A stretch of DNA of 64,000 nt from Dimorphilus gyrociliatus (taxonomy: Eukaryota > Annelida > Polychaeta > Dinophilidae), in contig CAJFCJ010000010.1 of assembly GCA_904063045.1 (NCBI GenBank), forward strand, positions 744,001-808,000, given 5' to 3'. The notes beneath the pieces are model-generated. The model made no database searches. It had not been told where the DNA came from and saw nothing but the letters and a program-made list of their open reading frames with translations. Of the stretch, positions 50,445 to 62,330 are shown piece by piece (the stretch's first letter is position 1; the number at the start of each line of letters is the position of its first letter). A program made the position numbers and the translations under genes.

Positions 50445-50551
50445 GAACGGAATACGTCAATAAACAATACCTTTTCCACAAATATACGATAAAACATAGT
50501 GTTTCATTATTTGAAACACCAGATGCCGCCCTTCTTTTACGTATTCCGTTC
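50445..50551. repeat. Nested inverted repeat (13-bp outer, 7-bp inner stem)
   Basis: GAACGGAATACGT at 50445-50457 is perfectly complementary to ACGTATTCCGTTC at 50539-50551. Between them GTGTTTC (50499-50505) pairs with GAAACAC (50513-50519) around a 7-nt loop. No coding frame crosses it. Confidence 0.7.
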
Positions 50552-51524
50552 TTGGTGATTTAGGTTGTCACCAGATGGAGTTAGTGTATTGTATGATGAA
50601 CTGATAGTCTATTACCTTAATATAAAGTCGGCGTCCTTAGAAAGAGGGTTCTTACGTAAATTCTCAAAACAATATGCTATTACGTAGTTTACGGTGTGTA
50701 AAAGCATTGAAACCTTTCTTAAGATAAAAATAATAAACGTCTACTATTAAGAGATTATTATCATTTATCATTAACTCTTAACGGTTGATTCAGTTAACAT
50801 CTCATCCTCCTCCCTATTCATTATCTAGCCTTTTTTAGTAGAAAATTAGAAACTAGAGTAAAAATAATGAAGGAAAATATAACAATATATAAAGAGGAAG
50901 TGGAGAAAGGAGCGTAAATTGCATTCTATCTAAATTGTCATTCATTCAGAACAATATATAAAAACGAAAAAGAAAAGAAAAAGGAACCTAGTAATTTAAC
51001 TAATAAAAAGATCTTATTGAAATAATTCTGTCCGTGGGTCTAACTAAAATACGTTTTCAGTATATATTTTTTCCTTTTTAATAGCTCTTGACCTTTTTTT
51101 TTAAAAAAAAATAATTACTATCAATTAAACATAACTGTTTATATAACAATAATTTAAAAACTTGTTTTTATATACTAATATATAAACTATTTATAGACTT
51201 TTATGTATATAGAAAGATATTTGTATATGAAAAAATAAAAACATTATTAAATGCTTTTTATCTTTCTTTTTTAATCAATACATATACAAAATTTCTATAC
51301 ATTTATATCCTTTTTTTGTTATTTGAAATAGAGTAGCTCTTTTTCACAGGATTTTATAATTATTTTCATTATAATACCCACATGAGAAAATAACATCATG
51401 TAATTTATTTCCTTCTACCTTCTTCTTCTTCTGCTTCTTCTTCGTCTTCTTCTAAGCTGCTTTTTCACCTTGATCTTCCTATTTATTATTCCATTGTTTG
51501 TTTACATATATCACGTTTATGTAA

Positions 51525-51527
<3 letters not shown>

Positions 51528-51556
<29 letters not shown>
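51528..51556. repeat. (TA)n microsatellite
   Basis: Uninterrupted alternating AT, about 14 units. Confidence 0.85.
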
Positions 51557-51560
<4 letters not shown>

Positions 51561-52019
51561 CTGTATATAACCTAATTTTTAAAATTTATTCTACTTCTTA
51601 TATGTCAGTAAAATCAATTTTTTACCTTTTTCTTTATTATTTATGTTCATTCGCACTTTTTGCTTAATAAAATTAGTATATTTAAAAATAGAATAATATT
51701 AGATATATTAGATTATATTACAGGTCTTTTTTAGTTCTTTTTATTTTTCAACTATTCCCTTTAAAAAGATACATTGTGTCTTGTTTGTTAGACCTTGTCT
51801 CCCTTTCTTTTTCTACCTTTATACTTTATCTATGTTATCTAGTCTAAACTTGTATAATAGTTAGTAAGTATGAGTTAATTTTATAGATGAAAAAGAAATA
51901 AATACAATTAATAAGTCTAGGGTATAAATGGGAGACGATTTAATTAATTGGGTCAAAGGGCATCGTATTAAAATTAAAGTGTTTTTTTTATTATTTTTTT
52001 TTTAAAGCGCATATTTGCA

Positions 52020-52750
52020 TATTGCTAAAGGGACGACGGTCAGTTAAAAGCCAAGTAGTCGTAAAACATTTACGCAGATCGTCACAAAGAAGAAAATCCG
52101 CGTTGAACACGCAAATCGACCATAGACTGTCTATGGGATTACTCGTTCAACTTACATAATCGGGGCAATAAAGCTCGAAAAGTTCGTCCCAATTAACGCC
52201 ACCCTATGAAAAAAAGAGAGTGAACTAGTGAGAAGATAGCAGTGCAACGGGGTTGTTTAGAAAAAGGAGAGAGGGGGAGAATTTGAAGGACATTTAAAAA
52301 AGAGTGAGACGGCCTTATGCGGGCGAAAATCGGTAAAATTTATCACCATGGGGGGTCAATTCGGAATTCTTTCCCCTCCTCCTCTCCCTCGCATGCTCTC
52401 TCTCTATTAAGAGTTATAGTCATCATTTTCTCTTTCTCTGCTCTTTCGAATTTCGTCATTCCTTTACTTTTTCGAAAAAATTTTAGAAACAATGGAAAAA
52501 AATTTCTTTTATTTCCAAGTGAGAAAACCGGCTAAATCAAAGTGCTTGAGTGGGAACCGCTTTTTTCATCGTTTCGGCGCCCGTTTTCCTTGTCTTACGA
52601 ACAACAGGCGATAAGATCGGAGCGGATTGCGACGGTTTGCTTTATCTAAGTGCGAAACATTTTTAATTATGCAAATTGCGTAGCGCCGAAGCGAAAGTGC
52701 GACTTTCGAGGAGATTATAAAACGCAAAAATAATAGAATATTATTGTTTA
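52020..52750. promoter_or_regulatory. CpG-rich patch, candidate enhancer
   Basis: CpG density is visibly higher than in the surrounding AT-rich DNA. Sites seen: TAATTATGCAAAT at 52665-52676 (homeodomain core directly joined to a perfect octamer ATGCAAAT, the POU-type composite), GATAAG at 52610-52615, TTATCT at 52642-52647. It lies about 4.3 kb beyond the 3' end of the T-box gene. No exon or ORF of note. Regulatory role is inferred. Confidence 0.4.
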
Positions 52751-53789
52751 TTTTTCTTTAAATTATTAAAATTAGGGACACATCTCTATATAGGCTGAAT
52801 TATGCTAATTAGGTATTACATAGGTTATGTCTACGTGAAAAAAAATTTAAATATATAATTTTCGGTTGTTAAGCGTTAATTGTGTAACGAAGCAAACGTC
52901 GTTGTATAATTATACAAATGGCGGAGAGTTTTCGGCTAGAGAAAGTTAATTTTCCTCTTGTTTTGGTTTATTTTTACATTTTTAGCCCTATAAACAAAAA
53001 TTGGTAAAAATTAAATATTAATCTTTTTAGAAGCCCCTATCGAATAATTAATTTCGATGGTTTGATAAAAGCAAAGAAGAAAAAACGAAGCGGATCTTGT
53101 TTTATATCCTTTCTTATCTTGTCTGAAAATCTTTCTCTTCTTGAACTCTATATCTATAATAAATAACTTTAAGGATATAAAAAAGAGTACCATTTTGCCA
53201 TATACCTTTTTATAATGTATTTGTAGAAGGAATAAGAAAATATAAAAGGAAAGCAAAATAATACATGTGATTCTTTTCATTAGCATAGAACTCTCACACT
53301 GGTAACAAATTCCGCTGCAATTATACAAGTGTCAACTGGTAAATAAGATGAAATTGCTAATTGCAATAATTATTTAAATTAAAAGCAAGTTAGCCAAGAG
53401 AAGGAGAAACTTTAAAGAGAATAATATCGAATATATAGAAAAAAAAACTCGGACTGCATATTGTAAAAAAAAAATTCGCCAACTAATCACTCTTTATTAA
53501 AAAAGCTAATTAATGGTACCAATCACACTAGAGTTATAGCAGGAGTCTAATAAATGAAATGTCGGATGCAATAATTAAGCGAAACTTGATACATTGCCTA
53601 CAGGATAGTCTGTAAATAGACTTGATATTCCTGAGCAGAATAATATATATGCTTTTAAATATATACTTCAATAAATTCATATATTTTCAGATTAATGTCT
53701 ATCTATTCTATACAAACAAGGAAAAAAAAACAAAATAATATTTTATCTATATTGTTTGCTGTATTATAAAGAGAGTTTCTAGATGGAAG

Positions 53790-54250
53790 GGGAAAGGGAA
53801 CAAAGCAAGGACGCGCTTCCAGCAGATCTCCTTTCAAGGATTATCCCATTATCAGATCGTTCAGGGGCAGGCGACGCGCTCTTGAAGCGTCGAAAGTGAC
53901 GACACGTCATTTTTGGTATCCCGTTGAGTCGACGAGTTTACTCCCTAATCGTTCTATTCTCTTTCAGCCGGCCTAGACGCCGCAGGCGGCTGGCAATTAG
54001 CTCGCCAAGAAAACAAATCGATTTGGCGATTTTCGACGAAGGTGAAGCGATTAATTATACGAATTTTCTATAGATGCGACACTCGTTAATTATTCAGTTT
54101 GCGTCGATCGGTTAGATAACAAGAGAAGCGATTAACGATAAGCTGCACATTAACTGGTAAACATTATTCAATTATACGTGATTAATCGAGGAATTTAGAC
54201 GAGTATAACGTCCGTAAACTATATTAAACTAATCTAGTATCCTCGTGCAC
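53790..54250. promoter_or_regulatory. CpG-rich patch with homeodomain-site cluster
   Basis: GC-richer block with many CpG. Contains GGATTATCC (Otx/bicoid-class sites on both strands) near 53838, repeated ATTA/TAATTA cores between 54048 and 54190, GATAAC and GATAAG. No coding signal. Confidence 0.4.
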
Positions 54251-55914
54251 ATTCATCTGTCGATGTCACGTATTATTCATTACAAATGCAAATACTGGAA
54301 AATACATTCTAAAATTTTGATATTGTAAGATATCAAAAATGTTGGCAGAGTGAGAAGTAATCATACTCTGTCGACGAATTTTATACCTCATTTACTAAAG
54401 AAGTCTTTGATATTTAGTTATGCTAGACGCTCATTCAGGTAGCGTATTTCTTATATTAGGAAAAATATTGAGATAAAGAGAGAGAGAGAGAAACAGAAAC
54501 AGAGTTCGTAAGACATTTTTATTGTCATTATTATTACAGTATTTGAATAACTCTCATGCACAATTTACATTCTAAATATTCGCTTTGTGCTTGAGAAATT
54601 CCTTCAAGACGTTGTTACAGCTTTTTACAATCTTCTTCTACTTCTATACATCATAAATAAATGAGTCTTTTCGCAAATAATTTAGAACTTTCCGTCCAAT
54701 TTAATGGTAATAAACTTCAGAAATAATTCAAATTGAATCGTATTTAGTATTTTCGATGGATAATCTCAAGACAAAGGACAAGAAACATAATTGTGATTAT
54801 CCCATAATAGCCATATTATATTGTATGTAAATAAATATCTAATGCTATTAACTTGATAATACAACAGCAAATATTCGTTTTTAATATATAGATGTATTCA
54901 TTTATACTGTGTATACTAATATATAAATATATGTTCAGTATATATAACGATTTATATTATAACGATATTACGTAAAAGATATGAAGCGAGTAATTGATGC
55001 CAATCAATTCCCAATACGATCGTACTTAACTTGTTTCTCTCCCTTATATCGATAGCCTCCGGTCGTGGGTGTGGCTCGATTCATTCGTTTCTAAAATGAA
55101 TTTCGTGTCTTTATTTATATTCTCATTTTCTGAGCTGGTTGTTTATGTTGCATCTGTTCCTATTTTCTCCCTCTCGTCCTCTTTTTTCTCATGTTTTATC
55201 AACAAAGTACAAGCATACTTGTTAAAATTATGAATAAATATTTTCTTTTCTATTACACCGAACAATAAACAATCATAAAAAACTAATTAAGACAATTTGA
55301 CTATTATGAGATTCAATTTCCATCATCCTCTCTCTCTCTGTCTCTGTCTACGTCGTTTGCTTTCTTTCCGTCTGTCATTCGTTGCCTGTCTCCCCCTACC
55401 CTCCTTTCCATCTTCTATCCCCAAAACTCCCATTCTACTTTTATTTGTACAGAGTTTTTTTTTGACATGTGAATAAAGGAGTGGGTAATTAGTGAGTTAA
55501 CACATAACAAAAGAGTAAATAGGTTGAAACAATAGGAAAATAAGGCGTTATTTTTTTGTAACAATTCTCATGTTACCTTATAGACTTGACCAAGCTGTTA
55601 AGAGCATGAAGTCTTCTTACTCTATACTTTTAAAAAATATCCCCTGGGATGTTTTTATGACCTTCATAAAACCCCTCTAGTTTTATCACTCTCATGTAAA
55701 GTATACGTTTAAATGAGGTGTTCTTTAGGGTTTGTATCCCTGAATAATCTTTAGTAAATATTGCATTTATATAAACTACCGTTATAAATTATATGGCTAC
55801 TTATATAGTACGGTACTATTTAAATAATGGTTTACTGGTATGTCCTGATGGTAATGGCATAATTCGAAAATTTATTCTTTACATTATTGTAACCTTCACT
55901 GGACACCAATTTTC

Positions 55915-56700
55915 TTAGGACTAATTCTCAAGATTAACGCAACGGGATAGAATCGCGAATAAGCGTTCGTGAATTATTCATAACCGCTGCCGAGGCGGGC
56001 TACAAGGCGCGAGATCAGGCGGTACAGTTCGCATAGGCGATGAAGCAAGGTGAGAAAGCCATTACTGCAGTCTACTGCAGCATCTGCCGCAATCTTCCAA
56101 TATAGCCCACCCACTCACCATCATGTATTTCTCCGCCCCTCTTCGTTCCCTTCTATCTATTTTCCGTGAAAGGCGTGGTCGGTGAACAAAGACCGTAGTT
56201 TTAGCTTCAGGGTGTTATCTACGCGTCTGTAAATGTAAATATCAGAGCATTTGCGTCGAGTATATAGGAATAACCTGACTAGACATTACAGCGAGCGTCT
56301 AATTGGCGCTCTAACGACCCCGACTCGCGTCCGGAACGGTAGGGGGTTGAATTGGGCGGATGACGCCGAATGAAGTCAGTGATTTGTATGGTGTGATGTC
56401 TGAATAGTTTTTCGAGCTTGATTACCGTGTTTCGAAACCGCTAAAAGTTAAGCCATTTTAAATGCTCAAGCTGTTCAAAAAAAACCAGTAAAGTAGTTGA
56501 CATGTTGATTGCAGCTACTCGGATAGAAAACTGAGAAATTCAGTTTATAAAATACCAGTGTATAACTCTATAGGTTAATGGGTTAGGAAAAGAGACATGT
56601 TGTAGCGACAAATTTTTTTGAACGCGTCTGAACATATGTTCAAGAAACTGAGGGTGAAAGTAAGAAGTTCATTTGGCGCGCGTCAGACTAGAGGATGAAA
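55915..56700. promoter_or_regulatory. CpG-rich patch downstream of T-box gene
   Basis: Dense CpG between about 55940 and 56360 (GAGGCGGGC, AGGCGCGAG, CGACTCGCGTCCG) with TTGGCGCGCG near 56673, an E2F-like core. It starts about 330 bp beyond the T-box stop codon. It could be a 3' enhancer, an antisense promoter or a noncoding exon. Confidence 0.35.
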
Positions 56701-57032
56701 GACTTTAAAGAAATACCGGTAGTGGTTAATATTAAAGTCTATACAGTAATTAAATGTCAAATTACGAATAATATTACTATAAAAGAATTATATATTTTAC
56801 TCTATATTGTACATTAAAATACTATATACAGACATAAACATTTATATAGATATATAAATATATGCAAATATATTTTTTCCTGTATTTTAAATAGATAATA
56901 GAGAATTTCTATGAAAAAATATGCTTCGCATGTATATCTATATATATATATATATAATATACACAGTTATTAAAAATTTCGACGGAATGCAGTATAATAC
57001 ATAATGAAAAAAACAAAGAATGTTGAGAGAGT

Positions 57033-59790
57033 CTATTGAAAAGCGGACAACATTGAATGACACTGAAAGGGCGAGGCGAAAGCTGAGGCTGTTGCTGATT
57101 GCGGTACACAATAAGGGTTTTGCTGTGGAACACAATAACTTTGTTGTATTTGTTGCTGACTACCAAATTGACATGGTGGTGGAGGGGGATGGGGTTGAGA
57201 TACTTGGGGATGCGGTCGGTAATCGTCCCGACGCATTCTTTTTTCATCTTCTTCTTCTTCGCTATCTATAGAGGTAAAAGGAAAATGTTAGAGAAAAGAA
57301 AGGCTAATTAAACGACCGCAAAGCCGATGCGACATCAAAGAAATGCTGTTAATCAGTTCTGCAGATCGCTTACCTTTACTGCTGGTGACCGGAGGCGATG
57401 AGGTCGATTCCGGTTGTTGCGTTGAAGAAGTTGCGGCGGCGGATCGTTTTTGACCGATTAGTCGATGATCTCTCCTACCCATTCCATTGTCCCTGAAACC
57501 TTTGGCGAAAGGATTATTGTCGATCTTTAACTGCGTTATCTGTTCGTTTTGATAAGCTGTAACCGCTATAAACGTTGTCTCTTCAAAGGGGAACGTATTA
57601 AATGTTGTCCACCTCAAAGAGAAAATATCGTTGGCTTGTACAACATGTACCCTTGGCTGATATTTGTGCATTGAGTTGAGGATGATCTGTAATTCGATAT
57701 GCTTTTTTAAAATAATGAAAAAGTAAGAATATTATTATTATATAGAAAAGAAGCACATGAAAGAAGTTGCTGGCAGAAAAATCCCGACTTAGCCCATATA
57801 ATTAATGATTATACATGGTGACTTGTTTTTTTAGGGATTTCTTTTCTTGTACGATATCCCCAACGAAAAAGCAAATTCTGTCTCCTTCCCTTTTTTCTTT
57901 TGGATTTTAAATATTTATACTTACGTGTCCGTTCTGATCCAGATTGTTATTTGTCAATTTCATCTTATGGAAGGCTACTGATTGCTTCATCCAGTGCGAA
58001 CCAGACGCTGGAGAATCGGGATGAATATATAAACGACCAGGCATATGCGGTTCGGCCTTTCCGGTTACAACCCATTCCGAGTTGTGATACTTGTAACGGC
58101 AATCGTCTACAGGTACAACGTCTACGAGTAAGATATATTTGGCAGATGCGTCTAAACCTTCCAGAGACACTTTGAACGTAGGAAACATTCTCCTGTTGAC
58201 GGGAAGAGGAAAAATTTTTTTTTAGCTTCTTATAGCAGACTTTATTCTACATAAGTGATAATTATAGAATTACAATAAGCCATATTCCCATCATTCTACT
58301 AAAATGATTTAGCTTTCCGTTCAGTATTGCGCACCAGTGGCGCAGTTTAAGGGTGAACAAAAAAAACACCATAAGTTAAAATTCAAAATAGAAAACTTTG
58401 CTTTGTTGACGAATTACGCATAGTGTTATGCAACCATAGCAATTTATTACATATTTAATCACAGGCAAGCTTCATCTAGATAAATAAGCGAAAGTAAATA
58501 AAATAGCTGATAATTCGGACCGATATGTCCTTCGGAGGCGGGCATTGGGCGTTCCGGGGCGGCGCAGATATGAGATCGTAAAGCGGCCGCCAAAAAAGAT
58601 TGAAAAAGCCTTTCTCTACAGAGAATTCAACTCGTATTTGGCGTGACTTAATTACGTAATTTTGTATACGGGGTTTGAAAGGGAAGGGGTGATATTTTTT
58701 TATAAATATATAGAGGCAGGCACGAAATATCTTCCACCCACTTTTCCTCTAAGTTTATCTGTTCTACTTTTTAATTCTACAAGAATTAAAACTATGTATT
58801 TAGTGCGAAACTTGATGATGTCGAAAGGGGTCGGGACATTTATATAGGAATTACTATTTGTTAGCTTATGAGTAAACAATTAATTTACCTTCCAGATTTT
58901 GTTATTATCATTTCTGTTCCAATTGAATGGAACTTTTTCCAGAGATCCCGATTTTCTAACTTTACTTTTATATTTTTATCGACGCATTGTTCTTGCGCCG
59001 GTGCCGACGAAGTGTAAAATCTTCGGGTTGGGGCGTAACTGGAGCAAGGTGGTGCTGAGCTTGCAAATTGATGAACTCCTATGTAGATAAAACAAAATGA
59101 AAGTCAGTTTGATAATCGTCTAGCGATCGGTAAATAAGAACGCGAGCCATTTCTTTAATCTTTGATTAATCCTGATTAACAGTTGATAACCACTTAGCAC
59201 AAGTTTACAAAAAAGAAAAGCCTTTTTATCTCTTTTTCTTTTTTGTTTGAATCTATAAATAACTAATTGTTTTTTCATTTTTCTTTATTTCTTCTATTTC
59301 TTTCATGTAAATGTTCATTTTCCGTTTTTCATTTGTTCGTTTTGAATAAGCCAAGTGTATACCCTGTTCAAAAACAGCTGCCCTGGTGACTTCAATGCGG
59401 CCACCGACAAAGCCGCATATAGATTGCCTAGGGCGTGACGAGTTAACTGCTTCAGAATGGTCAATTTAGGTCTAGCTAGAGAAAAGCACCTGGATAAAAG
59501 TAACAAATGATCCTACACCCATTTTTGTACCCTTTTCGATAACCTAAATTCGACATTCTTCATGGGTCAGGAATTTTTCGATTGAAGTAGACTCGGGGAT
59601 AGTTTCTACACTTGTTTTTTAACTTACCAGCAGCTGCTCCGTGCAATGCAAATGCCGTTGTTGGATCAGGCATGGAGTGTACAGTTGGAAATCCGTTGAA
59701 CGGGAAAGCGGCGTTCGTTGTAGAATTTGAATTCTGCATGAATGAATGGTGGACGAAGCCAAGAGCTCTTGAAGATTCATCTTGGAACAT
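57033..59790 (-). CDS. T-box transcription factor, Tbx6/Tbx16/VegT-like (five exons)
   Basis: Exons on the minus strand: 59628-59790, 58889-59078, 57925-58192, 57374-57686, 57033-57265; every join keeps phase (1167 nt, 388 residues). The DNA-binding T-box spans about residues 88-275: [126 protein letters not shown]. The [10 protein letters not shown] and [11 protein letters not shown] stretches resemble the Tbx6/Tbx16/VegT group ([23 protein letters not shown]) more than Tbx2/3, Tbx4/5, Tbx1 or Tbx20. After the domain come an acidic run (SEEEEDE), a proline run and Gln-rich sequence, a short activation-like tail. It is a nuclear regulator, in many animals of mesoderm. Start: the ATG at 59790 follows a CCAAT/GC-box promoter. 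The open plus-strand frames over the last exons are shadows. Subfamily placement is from memory, not a tree. Confidence 0.92.
58497..58600. other. GC-rich intronic patch in T-box gene
   Basis: Inside the intron between exons 2 and 3, a short GC- and CpG-rich block (GGAGGCGGGC, GGGGCGGCGC, GCGGCCGCC) stands out sharply from AT-rich flanks. No splice-compatible exon is seen; possibly an intronic regulatory element. Confidence 0.35.
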
Positions 59791-59837
59791 GGTCGCCGTT
59801 GAAGTGACATTGTAAGACGGGAGTGGTTAGAAGTTTA

Positions 59838-59900
59838 AGAGACTGTGATTGGCCAATGGCTGTTCAACTAGACTCCGCCCATTTCGGACGCGTGCCACCG
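59838..59900 (-). promoter_or_regulatory. T-box gene proximal promoter (double CCAAT box, GC box)
   Basis: ATTGGCCAAT at 59848-59857 is a palindromic double CCAAT box (NF-Y type), 58-67 bp before the ATG. A GC box (GGGCGG on the minus strand, 59875-59880) lies just upstream, followed by more CpG-rich sequence to about 59915. No TATA box is evident between these and the ATG. Confidence 0.5.
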
Positions 59901-60645
59901 CCCTCGAAAAAAAGCTACCGAAGTTGGCGCCCGATTGTGCAAACATCACCTTTTACTAATCTTCGCTTACACACAGTGTTAACAGTAACAAGTATAGGCG
60001 CCTTTCAAAACGCGTCAGCCTCTGTTCACCAATTCAATATTTTATAGATTTCACAAACAATACAAAACTATTTCAGTTAAAGTTAAAAAGATTCAAAATG
60101 ACAGATTCCCTTTATTGAACTTATTTCTCCCTTCCCACTTCTCCCTCTTTTAAAAACTACTCATCCTAATACTCATTAAAATACTAAGCTAGTAATCGAG
60201 AATTTGCCTAGTTATATAACTAATCGGGAAACCAACCCGTGTTGACTAGTACAAGAACACTCAAAAGCGGAATTGAGTTTTAGAGAGTCTACACTTGAAG
60301 TCAAGGTTCTACTCATTTATTCTTATTCATAGTCAAGTATACAAACGCATCTTATTCCTTCCTTTTCTTCAACTGTGGGATTTATTAGTTAAATTTATAT
60401 GTATTGTGATACTTTAATGTTGCATAATTAAATATTTTAAATATTTTTATCAATGGAAATTGTTATGAAATATGCTTTTTTTGGGGGAAATTTTCATTAG
60501 ATGTTCAAAAAAAAATCATTTTTTTTTTTGCCCCAATTTTTCACATTATGTTTGGTATTGACCCTTAAAAAAGCGATACTATATGGAAGTACATATTGTT
60601 CAAGCTACTTATATTGTGATATAATACTAATAAGTGCAGTTGTCG

Positions 60646-60653
60646 TGACGTCA
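60646..60653. promoter_or_regulatory. Palindromic CRE with adjacent nuclear-receptor half-site
   Basis: TGACGTCA, the full cAMP-response element, followed 8 bp later by TTGACCTTT (AGGTCA-type half-site with AAA extension on the minus strand). About 860 bp upstream of the T-box start codon, in otherwise AT-rich DNA. Confidence 0.4.
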
Positions 60654-61179
60654 TTACCTTGACCTTTCACAGCACGACATCTTCCCCAACGGATAGACGA
60701 TCAAAGTAATCCAGTAGATAAATCGCCATAATCCTCCATAACGGCAAAGATGAAGAGGGGAAAGTCACGCGCGAAATATGCTCATAGTCACCCCAGCATT
60801 GAAATTAAGCTCCTTTACAACTCTTAGTAGTAGTTTTTTCTTTCATAATTCCTAATTACTGAACATTAAACTATTAAAAAGTCTAAACTTTAATTATCTT
60901 TTTATACAAGTTAAAAGTTAAAAGAAAAACTATCTGACTTTGATATATTTGTTTCCTTATTTTTTCAATAGATAACTACTAGCAATAAAATATCGATATT
61001 GTTAAAGTAACATTTTTTTATTGTTCAAAACCTATTTTATTCAAGTTTATATTGTTTTTATTGAGTCTTTTTTTTTTTACCTCTTTCCGTCTTGTGACCA
61101 GCTCAAAAATTCACAACTTTCCCTTCGTTTTTCTGCACCTCTTCCACCACCTCCTTCTTTCATATGTGTTTGAATAACG

Positions 61180-61208
61180 AGGCGTATTATTATTATTATT
61201 ATTATTAA
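61180..61208. repeat. (ATT)n microsatellite
   Basis: About nine TAT/ATT units. Confidence 0.85.
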
Positions 61209-61639
61209 TTCTATGCTTTATTTCCTGAAACTACACACTTGTATCTTTATTTATGTATTTATTAATATCTTTATTTAACATGTATAACATAAAGAACAAG
61301 ATAAATAATTATTAACAATTGCTTAAACATGAATAGTATTGAATTACAAGATAAACAAACATATACAGATGTTGACGTGGACATAAAGACAAACATTTAC
61401 AGGAAGAAGAGTATCAAGAGTAAAAGGTTATGAAGGAACATCTGGTAAAAGGTGGAAAAAGTCATAAATTAAAGATGTTATTTAGGAGGAGGAGTCTATC
61501 CGTATATTTTAAATATATATTGCACTTTTCTTGCATGATCGGAAAGACCCTGGGTATAATTTTTTTTGAACAAATGCTTAATCTCATTTATTTAATGTAT
61601 AATTATTGAATATAAAATGATAGGTGTTACATACAAGAT

Positions 61640-62330
61640 GGCGTAAAAACAAACAAGAAGAAAATTCCCTATTGAATTGGTTTATAACGTTTTCGGCTGC
61701 GAATTGTAGATGAATCAAACTCATTCTCTACCGCTACATTATCCCCGAGCGAATTGTTATTCTCCTATATACATACAATATATATCTAGAAAGAAAAGGG
61801 GCAGAAATAATTAAGCTTTCGCCGATTCTTGTCCGTCCAACGATTTCATATACCCAAAGGCTGAAAAAAATACTTAGAGCGATCAAAAGGAGATCGTGGT
61901 CGTAAAAACGGTGCATTACCGTAAACGAAAGGAGGCCGACATGTTTTGAAGAGAAATTCTTAAAAAGCCGCTTTTTCTCCTTCTTATATATATACATATA
62001 TATTATATAAAGCAGCTGTGTGTTTTCTTTTTGATGAGTCTGGCTTCTGTAACGTAATACTGTCGACAGATTGGCGTTCGGCGCCTGGAAACGGATATTC
62101 GAGTGAGTTACGTAAAACGATATTGGTATTCATTTATTCTTCGTTTATCGTTGATATTTTTTAAGTGTAAATAAGCCGGTTTTGGCGGCGTAACTGGCGC
62201 ATCTGTTTGACGAAAGCTTGCATAACCTTACACGTTTTTTACGGTAGTTTGCGTAACTTCTGGCAGCCGGTCGGCCGTTTTGTAAGCTTTTGTAAATAAA
62301 TGAACCGGAGTTGATTGTTTTCTACTTTGA
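61640..62330. promoter_or_regulatory. CpG-rich patch upstream of T-box gene
   Basis: CpG-dense block about 1.9-2.5 kb upstream of the T-box ATG. It contains TTACGTAA at 62108-62115 (C/EBP or PAR-bZIP palindrome), the palindrome CTGTCGACAG at 62060-62069, and clustered GGCGG/GCCGG sequence at 62180-62280. The open minus-strand frame at 61734-61997 has no family resemblance. Candidate distal enhancer or an alternative first exon. Confidence 0.4.

Larger units (their letters stand above)
48751..51900. other. AT-rich intergenic region
   Basis: No exons. It contains the nested inverted repeat at 50445-50551, a pyrimidine-rich TTC-repeat stretch near 50100-50150 and again 51410-51460, and a (TA)n run at 51528-51556. 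Confidence 0.5.

Noticed and set aside
52317-52535. 72-residue plus-strand frame in a CpG-rich patch
   Set aside because: Pyrimidine-rich composition with no recognisable domain or splice context.
57020-57311. Plus-strand open frames over the T-box gene's last exons (also 57900-58175 and 59612-59815)
   Set aside because: They are antisense shadows of well-supported T-box exons and have no family resemblance.
57374-58192. Assignment of the T-box gene to Tbx2/3
   Set aside because: The RMFP-FKV and DDCRYK stretches fit, but [10 protein letters not shown] and [11 protein letters not shown] fit Tbx6/Tbx16/VegT better.
61734-61997. 87-residue minus-strand frame in the CpG-rich patch
   Set aside because: No similarity, domain or splice support; low-complexity ends. 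Kept only as possible regulatory DNA.
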